A DNA stretch of 64,000 nt, from contig NZ_FMCR01000002.1 of assembly GCF_900091575.1 (NCBI RefSeq), forward strand, positions 403,760-467,759, in the 5' to 3' direction. Position numbers and translations under genes: made by a program. Below the pieces are notes generated by a model. The model did no database searches and was not told the origin of the DNA. It saw only the letters and a list, made by a program, of their open reading frames with translations. Shown one piece after another: positions 52,230 to 62,328 of this stretch (its first letter is position 1; each line of letters starts with the position of its first letter). This DNA is from Micromonospora saelicesensis. GTDB lineage: Bacteria; Actinomycetota; Actinomycetes; Mycobacteriales; Micromonosporaceae.

Positions 52230-53168
52230 ATGTCGGAAACACGCGTCAGCACGCCGTTCGACGCCCGATCCACCGCCACCGACGTCGTGGCCGGTGTCGA
52301 CCTGACCGGGCGACGCGCCATCGTCACCGGTGCCTCGTCGGGCATCGGAGTGGAGACCGCCCGGGCGCTCGCCATGGCGGGCGCCGAGGTGACAGTGGCG
52401 GTACGGGACGTGCGGGCCGGAGAACGGACCGCGCGGGAGATCGGCGCCGGGACCGGGAACCGGCTGCTCCGGGTCGCACCGTTGGACCTGTCCGACCAGC
52501 GGTCGGTCGCCGCGTTCGTGGCCGCCTGGGACGGGCCCCTGCACATCCTGGTCAACAACGCCGGGGTGTCGGCGACCCCCGAGATGCGCACGGCGGAGGG
52601 TTGGGAGTTGCAGTTGGCCACGAACCACCTCGGCCACTTCGCACTCGCCAACGGGCTGCACCGGGCGCTCGCCGGGGCCGGTCGGGCCCGCGTGGTGTCG
52701 CTGAGTTCCATCGCCCACGTTCAGGCCCCGATGGTCTTCGAGGACGTCAACTTCCGGGCACGCCCCTATGACCGTCTGCTCGCCTACGGCGAGTCGAAGA
52801 CCGCCACCGCGCTGTTCGCGGTCGAGGCGAACCGGCGCTGGGCCGGCGACGGCATCACCGTCAACGTGGCCAACCCGGGCGCGGTCGCCACCAACCTGGG
52901 ACGGCACCTCACCGAGGAGGACTACGCCCAGCTTCCGGCGTTCGACTTCAAGACCCCGCAGCAGGGAGCCGCGACATCCGTGCTGCTCGCCTCGGGGCCG
53001 CAGTTGGAGGGCATCGGCGGCCGGTACTTCGAGGACTGTCAGCAGGCGGTGCGCCACGACCCGGCGGACCCGCTGCGCGGCGTGGCCGACCACGCGATCG
53101 ACCCCGCGGCGGCGGCGCGACTGTGGCAGCTCTCGCTGGACCTGCTCGCCGGTGCAGAGCGTGCCTGA
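52230..53168 (+). CDS. Short-chain dehydrogenase/reductase
   Basis: The 312-residue SDR has the nucleotide motif IVTGASSGIGVETARAL, NNAGVSATPEMRTAEGWEL, Ser-Tyr-Lys active site with SLSSIAHVQ and YGESKTATALF, and the later VANPGAVATNLGRHL. It is similar to retinol-dehydrogenase/oxidoreductase-type SDRs that handle lipophilic alcohols. It has a 32-residue N-terminal extension before the Rossmann fold. Probably induced by the divergent LysR. Confidence 0.9.
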   Translation: MSETRVSTPFDARSTATDVVAGVDLTGRRAIVTGASSGIGVETARALAMAGAEVTVAVRDVRAGERTAREIGAGTGNRLLRVAPLDLSDQRSVAAFVAAWDGPLHILVNNAGVSATPEMRTAEGWELQLATNHLGHFALANGLHRALAGAGRARVVSLSSIAHVQAPMVFEDVNFRARPYDRLLAYGESKTATALFAVEANRRWAGDGITVNVANPGAVATNLGRHLTEEDYAQLPAFDFKTPQQGAATSVLLASGPQLEGIGGRYFEDCQQAVRHDPADPLRGVADHAIDPAAAARLWQLSLDLLAGAERA

Positions 53169-53171
53169 ACG

Positions 53172-53211
53172 TCCGGAAACGGCCGTGGGATCCCCCACGG
53201 CCGTTTCCGGA
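53172..53211. terminator. Bidirectional terminator, 18-bp perfect stem
   Basis: TCCGGAAACGGCCGTGGG (53172-53189) pairs fully with 53194-53211 across a 4-base loop, between the convergent genes ending at 53168 and 53225. Confidence 0.85.
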
Positions 53212-53224
53212 AGGCGCGAAACGC

Positions 53225-53785
53225 TCAGCCCTTGCGCAGCGGAGCGAGCGCCGTGCTCCAGGCGACCACCTGGTCGAGCGTGGCGGTCAGCGAGTCCTGG
53301 TGGAACTGGTTGGGCTTGAAGACGCTGAAGTTCTCGAAGTCGGTGAAGAGCGACAGCGCGACCTGCGAGCGCACGTCGGCCATCTGGAGCTCACCGGAGA
53401 TCAGACGCAGGTGCTCCACGGCGCGCGTCCCGCCGACCGAGCCGTAGCTGACGAAGCCGACGGCCTTGTTGTTCCACTCGCCGTAGAGGAAGTCGATCGC
53501 GTTCTTCAGGGCACCCGAGGTCGAGTGGTTGTACTCGGGGGTGACCATGATGAACCCGTCGAACGACGCGATCGTCTCGGCCCACCGCTTGGTGTGCGGC
53601 TGGGTGTACTGGCCCATCGAGGGCGGGTACGCCTCGTCGAGGTGCGGCAGCTGGTAGTCGAGCAGGTCGATCAGCTCGTACTCCGCGTCGGAGCGCTGCT
53701 TGGCGATCTCGAGCACCCAGCGGGCGACGGCCTCGCCGTTACGCCCCGGGCGGGTGCTTCCGAGGATGATCCCGATCCTGGTCAT
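53225..53785 (-). CDS. NADPH-dependent FMN reductase (quinone/chromate type)
   Basis: The 186-residue flavodoxin-fold reductase has the phosphate loop GSTRPGRNGEAVARW and the FMN-contact motif VTPEYNHSTSGALKNAIDFL, followed by GFVSYGSVGGTRAVEHLRLI. These enzymes reduce quinones, azo dyes or chromate with NADPH. It is divergent from a MarR gene through a region with two similar operator copies, so quinone- or drug-induced expression is likely. Confidence 0.92.
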   Translation of the reverse strand: MTRIGIILGSTRPGRNGEAVARWVLEIAKQRSDAEYELIDLLDYQLPHLDEAYPPSMGQYTQPHTKRWAETIASFDGFIMVTPEYNHSTSGALKNAIDFLYGEWNNKAVGFVSYGSVGGTRAVEHLRLISGELQMADVRSQVALSLFTDFENFSVFKPNQFHQDSLTATLDQVVAWSTALAPLRKG

Positions 53786-53835
53786 GTGTGGCGCCTTTCA
53801 GAGGTCCTTGCCTGACGACGGGAACGCTAACCGGC

Positions 53836-53914
53836 GCTTGATTGGTCAAGCAAATATGTGGCCTATGGGCGTGGTCACACGGAGGGTGAGCATTTGCTCA
53901 GTCAAACAAGTATG
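53836..53914. promoter_or_regulatory. Two MarR operators in a divergent promoter
   Basis: GTCAAGCAAATATG (53845-53858) and GTCAAACAAGTATG (53901-53914) are near-identical, 56 bp apart. The first belongs to the palindrome GCTTGA-TTGG-TCAAGC (53836-53851); the second has TTTG-n6-CAAA (53893-53906). Both lie between the FMN reductase and MarR starts. Confidence 0.68.
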
Positions 53915-53922
53915 ATAGGAGG

Positions 53923-54396
53923 ATGCCCAACCCCTCCGCAGCGAGCCCGCAGCCCCTCACTCCAGACGAGGAATCCCTGGTCCGCGCCCTGGGCCAGGTG
54001 ATGCACGTCCTGCCCCGCGCGATCGACGCGGACATGGTCGGTGACCGTCAGCTACCGCTCACCGAGTACACCGCGCTCATGAACCTCTCCGAGACACCGG
54101 ACCGGCGGATGCGCATGAACGAGCTCGCCGCGCTCTGCCACCTCTCCCTCAGCGGCATGACCCGCACGATCATCCGGCTGGAGACGCAGGGCCTGGTCCG
54201 GCGGGAACGGTGCGAGGAGGATGCGCGCGGCTGGAACGCCGTCCTCACCGACGCGGGCTACGCCCGCCTGCAGGAGTCCTGGCCCAGCCACCTGGCCGCC
54301 GTACGCCGCCGGTTCCTCCAGCACTTCGAGGGCTTCGACCTCACCCAGCTGGCCCGCGCGTTCCAGCGGGCCGGCACGGCGGAGCCGACCGACTGA
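53923..54396 (+). CDS. MarR-family regulator
   Basis: The 157-residue protein has MarR features: LPLTEYTALMNLSETPDRRM, RMNELAALCHLSLSGMTRTI (recognition helix), IRLETQGLVRRERCEEDARG (wing) and the C-terminal dimerisation helices. A Cys in the HTH (ALCHLS) and one in the wing (RCEED) could respond to oxidants or quinones, matching the divergent FMN reductase. The GTATGATAGGAGG region gives a good ribosome site before the ATG. Confidence 0.9.
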   Translation: MPNPSAASPQPLTPDEESLVRALGQVMHVLPRAIDADMVGDRQLPLTEYTALMNLSETPDRRMRMNELAALCHLSLSGMTRTIIRLETQGLVRRERCEEDARGWNAVLTDAGYARLQESWPSHLAAVRRRFLQHFEGFDLTQLARAFQRAGTAEPTD

Positions 54397-54433
54397 GCCG
54401 ACGCGGCCCGGTCGGTCGCCCTCCCATCCGGCC

Positions 54434-54934
54434 TCAGCCGAGCAGCCGTCCCTCGGCCACCAGCGCCCACGCCAGCAACCCGAAGGCGCCGGTCGACGCG
54501 ACGGCGCGGACCACGTTGCCGCGTACCCAGGTGACCTCGAAGCGCGCCCGCAGCGCCGCGAGGTCGGTGACGTCGTCGACGTCGTCGGCGCGGGCCAGCA
54601 CGTTGTTGAGCGGCACGTTGACCACGGCGGTGACGCCGAGCACCACCAGGTACAGCACCAGCCCGGCGACGATCCACGGCAGCACCGCCCGACGCTCGGC
54701 CCCCAGGTGCAGCGCCGCCGCCAGCAACGTGAACAGCAGCGCGCCGCCGAAGCACACCGCGAACCATCCGTTGAGGATCGACTCGTTGATCCGCCGCATG
54801 GCGAGCACCAGGGTCCGGTCGTCGGTGCGGGCCAGACCCGGCATGACCGCGTACGCGAAGGCGGCGAACAGCCCGGCGGTCAGGCCGGTGGTCACTGTGG
54901 CGGCGAACAGGCTCGCGGTACTCAGAACTCCCAT
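54434..54934 (-). CDS. DUF1772 (anthrone-oxygenase-like) membrane protein
   Basis: From ATG 54934 the product has 166 residues with four helices: SLFAATVTTGLTAGLFAAFA, WFAVCFGGALLFTLLAAALH, VLPWIVAGLVLYLVVLGVTA and the last near the C-terminus (VASTGAFGLLAWALV). MRRINESILN and NVPLNNVLA are typical DUF1772 segments. Relatives act on polyketide anthrones, but the family is broad. It lies 48 bp downstream of desD on the same strand and may be read with it. Confidence 0.85.
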   Translation of the reverse strand: MGVLSTASLFAATVTTGLTAGLFAAFAYAVMPGLARTDDRTLVLAMRRINESILNGWFAVCFGGALLFTLLAAALHLGAERRAVLPWIVAGLVLYLVVLGVTAVVNVPLNNVLARADDVDDVTDLAALRARFEVTWVRGNVVRAVASTGAFGLLAWALVAEGRLLG

Positions 54935-54982
54935 CCGCCTATTGCACCCGTTGGCGTGCCCGCTGACCAAACGCGATAGCGG

Positions 54983-56830
54983 TCACCGGGCCGGAGCGTG
55001 GGCGGCCAGCGGGTTGGTGAGGGTGCCGACGAACTGGAGCGCCGCCGACGGGTCGGCCAGGTCGATCATCTGCTGGTTGTTGCGCAGTTGCAGCCGGTTG
55101 AGGCAGGACAGCGTGAACTCCGGGGCGAACAGGTCGTAGTGGCGGACCCGCTCGGCCAGGTGCGGCACCCGGTCGAAGTAGTCGGCGGCGCAGGCCGCGA
55201 CAGTGCGCCAGAAATCGTCCTCGGCGAGCACGCCGGCCTCGACCAGGACCGCGTTGAGGTGCCGCAGGAAGCAGTCCACCACGTCGGTGAAGATGGTCAG
55301 CAGCTTGGTGTCGTCGGGCACCTCGACGCGGATCCGCTCCACCGCCGCCGGCAGCTCGACCTTGTCGCTCATCACCGCGATCTCCTCGGCGATGTCCTTG
55401 AAGATCACCCGCTGGACGGTGTCCTGCTCGTCGAGGACCAGGATGACGTTCTCGCCGTGCGGCATGAAGGCCAGATCGTGGGCGTAGAAGCTGTGCAGCA
55501 GCGGGGTCAGGTAGGCGTCCAGGTAGCGACGCAGCCACACCTCGGGCGCCAGGCCGGACCGGGCGATCAGCGCCGCCGCCAGTGAGCCGCCCTCGTCGTC
55601 GACGTGCAGCAGTGCGGCCATGGTGGACAGTCGCTGCCCCGGCGTCAGCTCGGGCACCGGGCTCTCCCGCCACAGGGCGGCCAGCATCTTGCGGTACGGG
55701 GAGGTGCGCTCGGTCGCCGCCTCGTACTGCCGGTGCCGGTAGCCCACCGCGGCCCGCTCCCGGATGACGGTCAGGCCGGTGCCGGTCAGCACCTCGTCGG
55801 CGGCGATCAGGTCGGCCAGCCAGTCGTTGATCGCCGGGGTGGCCTCCATGTACGCGGCCGACAGCCCCCGCATGAAGCCCATGTTCAGCACCGACAGCGC
55901 GGTCTTGACGTAGTGCCGACCCGGCTCACTGACGTTGAAGAAGGTGCGGATGGACTGCTGGGCGAGGTACACGTCCGGCCCGGGGCCGAGGTGCACCAGC
56001 CGCCGCTCGGCCAGCTCACCGGCGAAGGTGACCGCCAGCTTGTTCCACCATTGCCACGGGTGCGCCGGGATCAGGTGGTAGTCGGCGAGGTCCAGCCCGA
56101 GATCGGCCATCGTGGCCGCGAACCGGGCCCGGGTCTCGGCGTCCAGCTCGCTCTCGATGAGCGTGTCGTAGTCCAGGTCGGCGGCGCTGCTGAACGTCGA
56201 GTGGTCCCGGTGCGCGGCCAGCCACTCCAGCCGCACCGGCGCGGCGGCCTCCGGGGCGTACAGGTGGTATTCGTCGACGCCGAACCCGAGCCGGCCGTTG
56301 TTCGCCACGAAGCAGGGGTGGCCCTCGGTCATCGAGGTCTCGATGGTCTGGAAGTCCGCCTCGGCCAGCTCGGCGGCGCTCGGCGCGGCCTGGGCCAGCT
56401 TGTACGCCGTACCCGCCAACGTCGAGGTGATCTCCTCCAGGTAGACCGGGAGCACCCGCGCGGAGAGCCCGAGGGTGTCGCGCAGTTCGACGATGAGGTC
56501 CACCGCGTCCGGGGCCAGGGCGATGCCGTCGCGGTGTCGGGTGATGCTGTCCGCGTCGATCTGCCAGTGCGCCAGGGCGAGCACCCGCGCCGCGAACCGG
56601 TAGGTGACAGTGCCGTCGTCGCTGCGGACCTCGTACCACTGCCGGTCGTCGGGGCCGGCCACGGCCTCCGGGGTGAGCAGCCGCTCGTGGGTGAACTCGG
56701 CGAACGCCTTGCGGACCAGCAGCCGGTTGGCCCGGGCCCAACGCTGCGGGGTGAGGTGCCCGACCGGGTCGCCGGAGGCGTTGTGCGCGGTGGCGACGGG
56801 CGGGTGGGTGGGGACGGCGGTGGTGGTCAC
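54983..56830 (-). CDS. desD: NRPS-independent siderophore synthetase DesD-like (IucA/IucC)
   Basis: From GTG 56830 (AAGGAGC upstream) the product has 615 residues. IucA/IucC features include FQTIETSMTEGHPCFVANNG, HPWQWWNKLA, LGPGPDVYLAQQSIRTFFNV and AHDLAFMPHGENVILVLDEQ. DesD joins N-hydroxy-N-acylcadaverine units by ATP-dependent amide formation and closes the macrocycle to desferrioxamine E or related products. The GTGA overlap with desC shows translational coupling. The frame is open further upstream but overlaps desC. Confidence 0.94.
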   Translation of the reverse strand: MTTTAVPTHPPVATAHNASGDPVGHLTPQRWARANRLLVRKAFAEFTHERLLTPEAVAGPDDRQWYEVRSDDGTVTYRFAARVLALAHWQIDADSITRHRDGIALAPDAVDLIVELRDTLGLSARVLPVYLEEITSTLAGTAYKLAQAAPSAAELAEADFQTIETSMTEGHPCFVANNGRLGFGVDEYHLYAPEAAAPVRLEWLAAHRDHSTFSSAADLDYDTLIESELDAETRARFAATMADLGLDLADYHLIPAHPWQWWNKLAVTFAGELAERRLVHLGPGPDVYLAQQSIRTFFNVSEPGRHYVKTALSVLNMGFMRGLSAAYMEATPAINDWLADLIAADEVLTGTGLTVIRERAAVGYRHRQYEAATERTSPYRKMLAALWRESPVPELTPGQRLSTMAALLHVDDEGGSLAAALIARSGLAPEVWLRRYLDAYLTPLLHSFYAHDLAFMPHGENVILVLDEQDTVQRVIFKDIAEEIAVMSDKVELPAAVERIRVEVPDDTKLLTIFTDVVDCFLRHLNAVLVEAGVLAEDDFWRTVAACAADYFDRVPHLAERVRHYDLFAPEFTLSCLNRLQLRNNQQMIDLADPSAALQFVGTLTNPLAAHAPAR

Positions 56831-57435
56831 GCCGGGGCTCCTTCGGTTCGGGTGACAGCGGCGCGGTCGGCAGCGGCGCGGTCGGCAGCGGCCTGGAACT
56901 GGGCTCGGGTGCAGACGCTGAGCAGCGCGTCCTTCTCGGGCTTGGCGATCGGGCCGACGACGGTGAAGCCGACGGCGGCGTTCAGCGCGTGCACGGCGGT
57001 GTTGCGCACGTCCGGTTCGACCACCACCCGCCGGGTCGTCGGGTCGTCGAAGAGCCACGCCATGACGGTGCCGATCACCGCCCGGGTGAAGCCGTGCACG
57101 GGGGCGTCGACCGGCGCGCAGAGGAAGTGCATGCCCACGTCACCGGGCTGATGGTCGTACAGGCCGACCAGCTCGACGTGGGCCGGGTCGTAGCGCTCCG
57201 CCAGGAAGGCGGGACTCCCCCGCCACAGGCCGAGGTACGCGTCATGGTGCGGGTGCTCGGCGATGCGCCGGTACTCCTCGGTGACCTGGGCCAGGTCGGC
57301 GTCCTGCATCATCCAGAACGCCGCCTTCGGGTGGGTCACCCAGGCGTGCAGCAGCGCCGCGTCGGCGTGCGGATCGAGCTGCCGCAGCGCGAACTCACCG
57401 AGCCCCTCGTCGACCCGGGTGAAGACGGTCGTCAC
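56827..57435 (-). CDS. desC: Siderophore acyltransferase DesC-like (GNAT)
   Basis: From GTG 57435, overlapping the desB stop (GTGA), the product has 202 residues. The AlcB/IucB/RhbD-type acyltransferase pattern is [60 protein letters not shown] and [19 protein letters not shown]. It acylates N-hydroxycadaverine with acetyl-, succinyl- or other CoA. It ends in a short Ala-rich repeat ([10 protein letters not shown]) not required by the family. Confidence 0.92.
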   Translation of the reverse strand: MTTVFTRVDEGLGEFALRQLDPHADAALLHAWVTHPKAAFWMMQDADLAQVTEEYRRIAEHPHHDAYLGLWRGSPAFLAERYDPAHVELVGLYDHQPGDVGMHFLCAPVDAPVHGFTRAVIGTVMAWLFDDPTTRRVVVEPDVRNTAVHALNAAVGFTVVGPIAKPEKDALLSVCTRAQFQAAADRAAADRAAVTRTEGAPA

Positions 57436-58709
57436 GACGACACCCCGAACTCCTGGAAGGTGATGCTCTTCTCGATCGGGTAGTACTCGCGGCCGAGCAG
57501 CTCCCTGATGATCCAGGAGTTGCGGTAGGCGCCCATGCCCAGGTCCGGTGAGGTGATGCTGTGCGTGTGGGTGCCCGCGTTCTGCAGGAAGATGCCCCGC
57601 CCACTGTGGTCGATGCTGTAGTTGCGGGCCACGTCGAAGCGGCCGTGCGCGTCCCAGCGGATGCGGTCTGACACCGGCGTGAGGAACTCCGGCACCCGAT
57701 AGTGGTAGCCGGTGGCCAGCACCAGCCCCTCGGTACGCAGCACGAAGTCGCGCTCCTGCTCCACCTGACGCAACCCCAGCGTGTACTGCCCGTCCTGGTG
57801 CTCGGCGCTGACCAGCTCGGTGTTGGTGAGCAGGCGGGTGTTCACCGGCCCGTCCACGCTGTGCGCGTAGAGCAGGTCGAAGATGTCGTTGATCAGGTCG
57901 GCGTTGATCCCCTTGAACAGGCCCTTCTGCTCGGACTCCAGCCGGTAGCGGGTCGCCTCGGGCAGCGCGTGGAAGTAGTCCACGTAGTCCGGTGAGGTCA
58001 TCTCCAGCGTCAGCTTGGTGTATTCGAGCGGGAAGAACCGCGGCGACCGGGTCACCCAGTTGAGCTGGTAGCCGTACCGGTCGATGTCGCCGAGCAGGTC
58101 GTGGTAGATCTCGGCGGCGCTCTGCCCGCTGCCCACCACTGTGATGCTGCGCTTGGTGCGCAGCGCCGTGCGGTGCTCCAGGTAGTGGGAGTTGTGCACG
58201 GCGTCGCCCGGCAGGTCGGCAACGGCCGGAGGCAGGTGCGGCGGGGTGCCGGTGCCGAGCACCAGATGCCGGGCCCGGTACTCCACGGTCTCCCCCGTGC
58301 CGGTGCTTGCCCGCACCACGTACCGCTCGTCGGCGCTGTCGTACTCCACAGTGGTCACGCTCTGACCGAAGCGCAGGTTCGGCAGTTTCGCCGCCGCCCA
58401 CCGGCAGTACGCGTCGTACTCACTGCGCAGCGGGTAGAAGCTCTCCCGGATGTAGAACGGGTAGAGCCGGCCGATCTCCTTGAGGTAGTTGAGGAAGGAG
58501 TACGGCGACGTCGGGTCGGCGAGGCTGACCAGGTCGGCGATGAACGGGGTCTGCAACCGGGCCGACTCCAGCAGCATGCCGGGGTGCCAGGCGAGGCTCG
58601 GCCGGGCCTCCAGGAACACCCCGTCGAGCTCGTCGATCGGCGCGGTGAGGCAGGCCAGGCCCAGGTTGTACGGGCCCAACCCGATGGCGATGAAGTCGTG
58701 GGTGGACAT
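57432..58709 (-). CDS. desB: Cadaverine/lysine N-monooxygenase DesB-like
   Basis: From ATG 58709 the product has 425 residues of the IucD/SidA N-hydroxylase type: FAD motif [25 protein letters not shown] motif [38 protein letters not shown] and the C-terminal [14 protein letters not shown] block. It hydroxylates the terminal amine of cadaverine with O2 and NADPH. It lies 35 bp downstream of desA and overlaps desC. Confidence 0.95.
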   Translation of the reverse strand: MSTHDFIAIGLGPYNLGLACLTAPIDELDGVFLEARPSLAWHPGMLLESARLQTPFIADLVSLADPTSPYSFLNYLKEIGRLYPFYIRESFYPLRSEYDAYCRWAAAKLPNLRFGQSVTTVEYDSADERYVVRASTGTGETVEYRARHLVLGTGTPPHLPPAVADLPGDAVHNSHYLEHRTALRTKRSITVVGSGQSAAEIYHDLLGDIDRYGYQLNWVTRSPRFFPLEYTKLTLEMTSPDYVDYFHALPEATRYRLESEQKGLFKGINADLINDIFDLLYAHSVDGPVNTRLLTNTELVSAEHQDGQYTLGLRQVEQERDFVLRTEGLVLATGYHYRVPEFLTPVSDRIRWDAHGRFDVARNYSIDHSGRGIFLQNAGTHTHSITSPDLGMGAYRNSWIIRELLGREYYPIEKSITFQEFGVSS

Positions 58710-58744
58710 CGGGGTCTCCAGGCGCGGGTTCGTGGTCACCGGCG

Positions 58745-60283
58745 TCAGCCGACGGGGCAGGTCAGGTCGGCGTCGACGTGGTCGTGCACGTACTGGCCGG
58801 CGTGGGTGGCGATCAGGTCGAGCACGTACCCGACGTCGTCGACTGTGGTTTCCGGGTTGAGCAGTGTGAACTTCAGGAAGTGCCGGCCGTCCACCCGGGT
58901 CCCGGCGACCACGGCGAGGCCGGATGCCGCGAGGGCCTCCCGGGCGTGCAGGTTGGCGGCGTCGGCCAGCTCCCGGCCGGGGCCGGTGGGCAGGTAGCGG
59001 AACACCACGGTGCTCAGCTCCGAGCGCGTCACCACCTCGAAGCGCGGGTCCTCGCTGACCAGTTGCCAGGCGTCGGCGGCCCGGTCGACGACCTCGTCGA
59101 AGAGCCCGCCGAGCGCGTCCGGGCCCATCACCCGCAGGGTGAGCCAGAGCTTCAGCGCGTCGAAACGGCGGGTGGTCTGCAAGCTCTTGTCGACCTGGTT
59201 GGGGATGCGCTGCTCCACCATCCGGGCAGGGTTGAGGTAGTCGGCGTGGTAGGTGACGTGCCGCAGCGTCCGCCGGTCGCGGACCAGCAGCGCGCTGGAG
59301 CTGACCGGCTGGAAGAACGACTTGTGGAAGTCGACGGTGACCGAGTCGGCCCGCTCGATGCCGTCGAGCAGGTGCCGGCGCGTCGGCGAGACGAGCAGAC
59401 CGCAGCCGTACGCGGCGTCCACGTGCAGCCAGACACCGGCCGCCACGCAGATCCCGGCCAGTTCGGTGAGCGGGTCGATCGAGCCGAAGTCGGTGGTGCC
59501 GGCGGTGCCGACGACGGCCATCACCACCAGCCCGGCCTGGCGGCACCGCACGATTTCCTCGCGGACGGCCGCCGCGCTGATCCGCCGGCGGGTGTCGGTG
59601 GCCACCGCGATCACCGCGTCCGGGGCGAGGCCGAGCAGCTTGGCCGACTTCTGCACGCTGAAGTGACCGGCGGCGGAGGTGATCACCCGCAGCCGGGGCA
59701 GCAGCTCGGCGCGCGCCGACGGGTCGATGGCGGCAGCGCACGCCTCCTCCCGGGCCAGCAGCAGCGCCTGGAGGTTGGACTGGCTGCCGCCGCTGGTGAA
59801 GATGCCGTCCGCGTGCGGACCGAGGCCGATCCGTTCGGCCGTCCAGTCGATCAGCCGGCGCTCGATGAGGGTGGCCCCGGCGCTCTGGTCCCAGGTGTCC
59901 AGTGAGGAGTTCACTGCGGTGAGCACCGCCTCACCGAGCAGCGCCGGGATGGCCACCGGGCAGTTGAGGTGTGCCAGGTAGCGGGGGTGGTGGAACCAGA
60001 CGGCGTCGCGCAGGTAGACGTTCTCCAGCTCGTCCAGGGCGGCGCCGGCGTCGCCCAGCGGACGGTCCAGGTCCACCCGGTCGACCAGGGGGGCCAACTC
60101 GGCCGGCGTGATCCCAGTGCCGGGACGGTCCACGGTGGCCACTCGGCGGGCGACCCGGTCGACGCCGTCGGCGATCGTCCGGCGGTACTGCTCGACCGAG
60201 CCGCCATGCAGCAGCTGGGCCCGCGCGGCGGTTGACGCCGGTGGCGGCGTGGTGGTCTCGACGGGGTACGTCGGCACGGTCAC
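58745..60283 (-). CDS. desA: PLP-dependent lysine decarboxylase DesA-like
   Basis: From GTG 60283 (GGAAGGACATCCC upstream) the product has 512 residues; an earlier GTG at 60298 is less supported. The group II decarboxylase fold shows [20 protein letters not shown], the PLP His and Asp region ([33 protein letters not shown]) and the Schiff-base Lys321 in [11 protein letters not shown]. It makes cadaverine from lysine, the first step of desferrioxamine synthesis. It is separated from the SIP gene by 98 bp without an iron box, so it is probably transcribed from 62331. Confidence 0.95.
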   Translation of the reverse strand: MTVPTYPVETTTPPPASTAARAQLLHGGSVEQYRRTIADGVDRVARRVATVDRPGTGITPAELAPLVDRVDLDRPLGDAGAALDELENVYLRDAVWFHHPRYLAHLNCPVAIPALLGEAVLTAVNSSLDTWDQSAGATLIERRLIDWTAERIGLGPHADGIFTSGGSQSNLQALLLAREEACAAAIDPSARAELLPRLRVITSAAGHFSVQKSAKLLGLAPDAVIAVATDTRRRISAAAVREEIVRCRQAGLVVMAVVGTAGTTDFGSIDPLTELAGICVAAGVWLHVDAAYGCGLLVSPTRRHLLDGIERADSVTVDFHKSFFQPVSSSALLVRDRRTLRHVTYHADYLNPARMVEQRIPNQVDKSLQTTRRFDALKLWLTLRVMGPDALGGLFDEVVDRAADAWQLVSEDPRFEVVTRSELSTVVFRYLPTGPGRELADAANLHAREALAASGLAVVAGTRVDGRHFLKFTLLNPETTVDDVGYVLDLIATHAGQYVHDHVDADLTCPVG

Positions 60284-60381
60284 GGGATGTCCTTCCACGT
60301 TCTCGACGAGGGGCAGCCGGAACCGTCCCCGGCGCGGCGGTGCGCCTCGGGGCAGTGCTGCCGATCGATTGGGGTCGTCAG

Positions 60382-61242
60382 TCAGGCGGTGGCGCCGGCC
60401 AGCGCCTCGGCACGCAGGTCCTCTTCGGACAATCCGCGTCGCCAGTAGCCGGCGAAGGTCACCCTCCGGCGGTCGAAGCCGCGCTCGTCGACGAGGTGCC
60501 GGCGCAGCGCCCGCACCACGCCGGACTCACCCGCGACCCAGGCGTACGGGGTGCCGCCGGTGGGGAGCCTGGCGGCGCGAACGGAGCTGACCAGCAGGTC
60601 ACTGCCCGGCGGTGTGCTGCCCCGCACGATCCACTTGATCTCGGCGTCGGCCTCGGTAGGCAGATCGGTGATGTCCGCGGCGTCGGGCACCTCGATCCAG
60701 GCGCGCACCCGGGTGCCGGCGGGCAGCCAGGCCAGGATGCCCTCGACGGCCGGTAGCGCGGTCTCGTCGGCGGCGAGCAGCACGAGGTCCGTGCCGTCCG
60801 GCGGGCGGAAGCAGACGCTGCGGTTGTCGGGCACCGCCGGGCCGAGCAGCAGCACCCGGTCGCCGGGGCCGGCCAGGGCCGCCCAGCGGGAGGCGGGGCC
60901 GGTGTCGCCGTGGCTGACGAAGTCGATGTCAACAGCGGTGTCGGCCGGGCGGTGCTCCCTGATGGTGTACGAGCGCAGCACCGCGCGGACGTCCGCCGGC
61001 AGTGCCCGCCAGCCGCCGAACCAGTCCTCGCCCTGCTCGACCGGGACCACCGGGGCGTGCTGCCCGGGGTGCGGCAGGAACAGTGAGACGCTCTGGTCCC
61101 GGCCGCCGCCGGCGAAGTCGGCCAGCTCCGCGCCACCGAAGGTGACCCGGATCAGCGAGGCGCCGACCCGGTGGGCCCGGACGACGTGCGCGGCGTAGAA
61201 GCGGTACTGCGAGGCGATCGGTGCGGCGGCGCTCGTACTCAT
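60382..61242 (-). CDS. Siderophore-interacting protein (ferric-siderophore reductase)
   Basis: The 286-residue flavin reductase of the SIP/ViuB family has the FAD-binding block RSYTIREHRPADTAVDIDFV, DRVLLLGPAVPDNRSVCFRP, the NAD(P) site LLAADETALPAVEGILAWLP, and VAGESGVVRALRRHLVDERG, GYWRRGLSEEDLR at the end. It releases iron by reducing the ferric siderophore in the cytosol. It lies between the binding lipoprotein (4 bp gap) and desA, an insertion relative to the common desEABCD order. Confidence 0.93.
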   Translation of the reverse strand: MSTSAAAPIASQYRFYAAHVVRAHRVGASLIRVTFGGAELADFAGGGRDQSVSLFLPHPGQHAPVVPVEQGEDWFGGWRALPADVRAVLRSYTIREHRPADTAVDIDFVSHGDTGPASRWAALAGPGDRVLLLGPAVPDNRSVCFRPPDGTDLVLLAADETALPAVEGILAWLPAGTRVRAWIEVPDAADITDLPTEADAEIKWIVRGSTPPGSDLLVSSVRAARLPTGGTPYAWVAGESGVVRALRRHLVDERGFDRRRVTFAGYWRRGLSEEDLRAEALAGATA

Positions 61243-61246
61243 GGCG

Positions 61247-62278
61247 TCAGCTGACCTTCTTCGCGTTCCGGATGGCGGTGGCGAGGTTCTCCAGCAGCGG
61301 CGCGGAGCCGGCGTACGAGAAGCGGGGTACCGCGTCCCACGGGCTCACCTGGTTGGCCTTGACCGCCGGCAGTTGCTGCCAGGTCGGCTTGGCAGTGAGG
61401 TCCTTGGCCTGCAAGGCGGTGCTGCGGTTGTCCAGCAGGATCAGGTCGGCCGGGAACTTACCGGCGCTCTCCCAGCTCAGCGCCTCGAAGTAGTCGCCGG
61501 CTTCGAGCTTGGTGGGGACCACGATGTCGACGCCCAACTCGGCGAAGTACATCAGGTCGGTGCTGACCTTCGGGTTGGAGACGTAGAAGAGGTCGGGGCT
61601 GCCGGAGCAGGCCATCACCTTGATCCCGGGGTTGGCCTTGACCGCCTGCCGGACCGCCTCGGAGGCGGCGTCGAAGCGGGCCTTTCCGTCGGTGACCTTC
61701 TTCGCGGACAGGTCCGCGCCGAGCGACTCGGCCAGCGCCGCGTACCGCTCGATGGGCTTGGTCATCGGCACCCGGGCGGTGGTGATCGCCACACTGGGCG
61801 CCAGCGGGAGGATCTTGGCCTTGCTCTCGTCCGGCACGTACCAGAGCGCGTCCGGGTCGTACATGTGGGTGACCAGCAGTTCGGGGCGCAGCGCCGCGTA
61901 CTTTTCCAGGCTGAACTCGCCCCACACGTTGCCGAGGATCTCGACGCCCTCGACGTTCAGGTCGCCGGCCTGCGGCTCGGCAGTGCCGTCGGCGCGCTTG
62001 GTCTCACCGAACACGCCAACGAGCTGCTTGTCGAGACCGAAATCGATCAGGGCCGCCGCCACGCCGGTGAAGGCCACCACGCGGGTCGGACGGGCCGCCG
62101 CCTCGACCTTCGTGCCGCGGTCGTCGGTGAACGACCAGGGACCACTTCCGGTGCTGGCGGCGGGTTTCGCGGCGTCGTCCTTGCCACAGGCAGCGAGCAG
62201 GGTGGCCAGCGTGGCAGCGCCACCGGCGGCCAGCAGGCCACGGCGGGAGAGGCGGCGGGCGGACAGAGCATCGGGCAT
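61247..62278 (-). CDS. Siderophore ABC transporter substrate-binding lipoprotein
   Basis: The 343-residue protein begins with a Tat-like, lipoprotein-type signal (RRLSRRGLLAAGGAATLATL, lipobox LLAAC). The FepB/TroA-like domain shows TRVVAFTGVAAALIDFGLDK, YAALRPELLVTHMYDPDALW and FPADLILLDNRSTALQ. By position it is the DesE-equivalent receptor for ferric hydroxamate siderophores. It is the first gene of the minus unit, with its ATG 53 bp from the iron box. Confidence 0.93.
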   Translation of the reverse strand: MPDALSARRLSRRGLLAAGGAATLATLLAACGKDDAAKPAASTGSGPWSFTDDRGTKVEAAARPTRVVAFTGVAAALIDFGLDKQLVGVFGETKRADGTAEPQAGDLNVEGVEILGNVWGEFSLEKYAALRPELLVTHMYDPDALWYVPDESKAKILPLAPSVAITTARVPMTKPIERYAALAESLGADLSAKKVTDGKARFDAASEAVRQAVKANPGIKVMACSGSPDLFYVSNPKVSTDLMYFAELGVDIVVPTKLEAGDYFEALSWESAGKFPADLILLDNRSTALQAKDLTAKPTWQQLPAVKANQVSPWDAVPRFSYAGSAPLLENLATAIRNAKKVS

Positions 62279-62328
62279 GGTGTTGTCTTTCGATCAAGGG
62301 TTGGCCGGTGTCGACCAGGGCAGCGGGG

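Noticed and set aside
56831..57058. Longer DesD reading frame starting at 57058
   Set aside because: It overlaps desC out of frame, and the GTG at 56830 has a ribosome site and the GTGA coupling seen throughout the operon.
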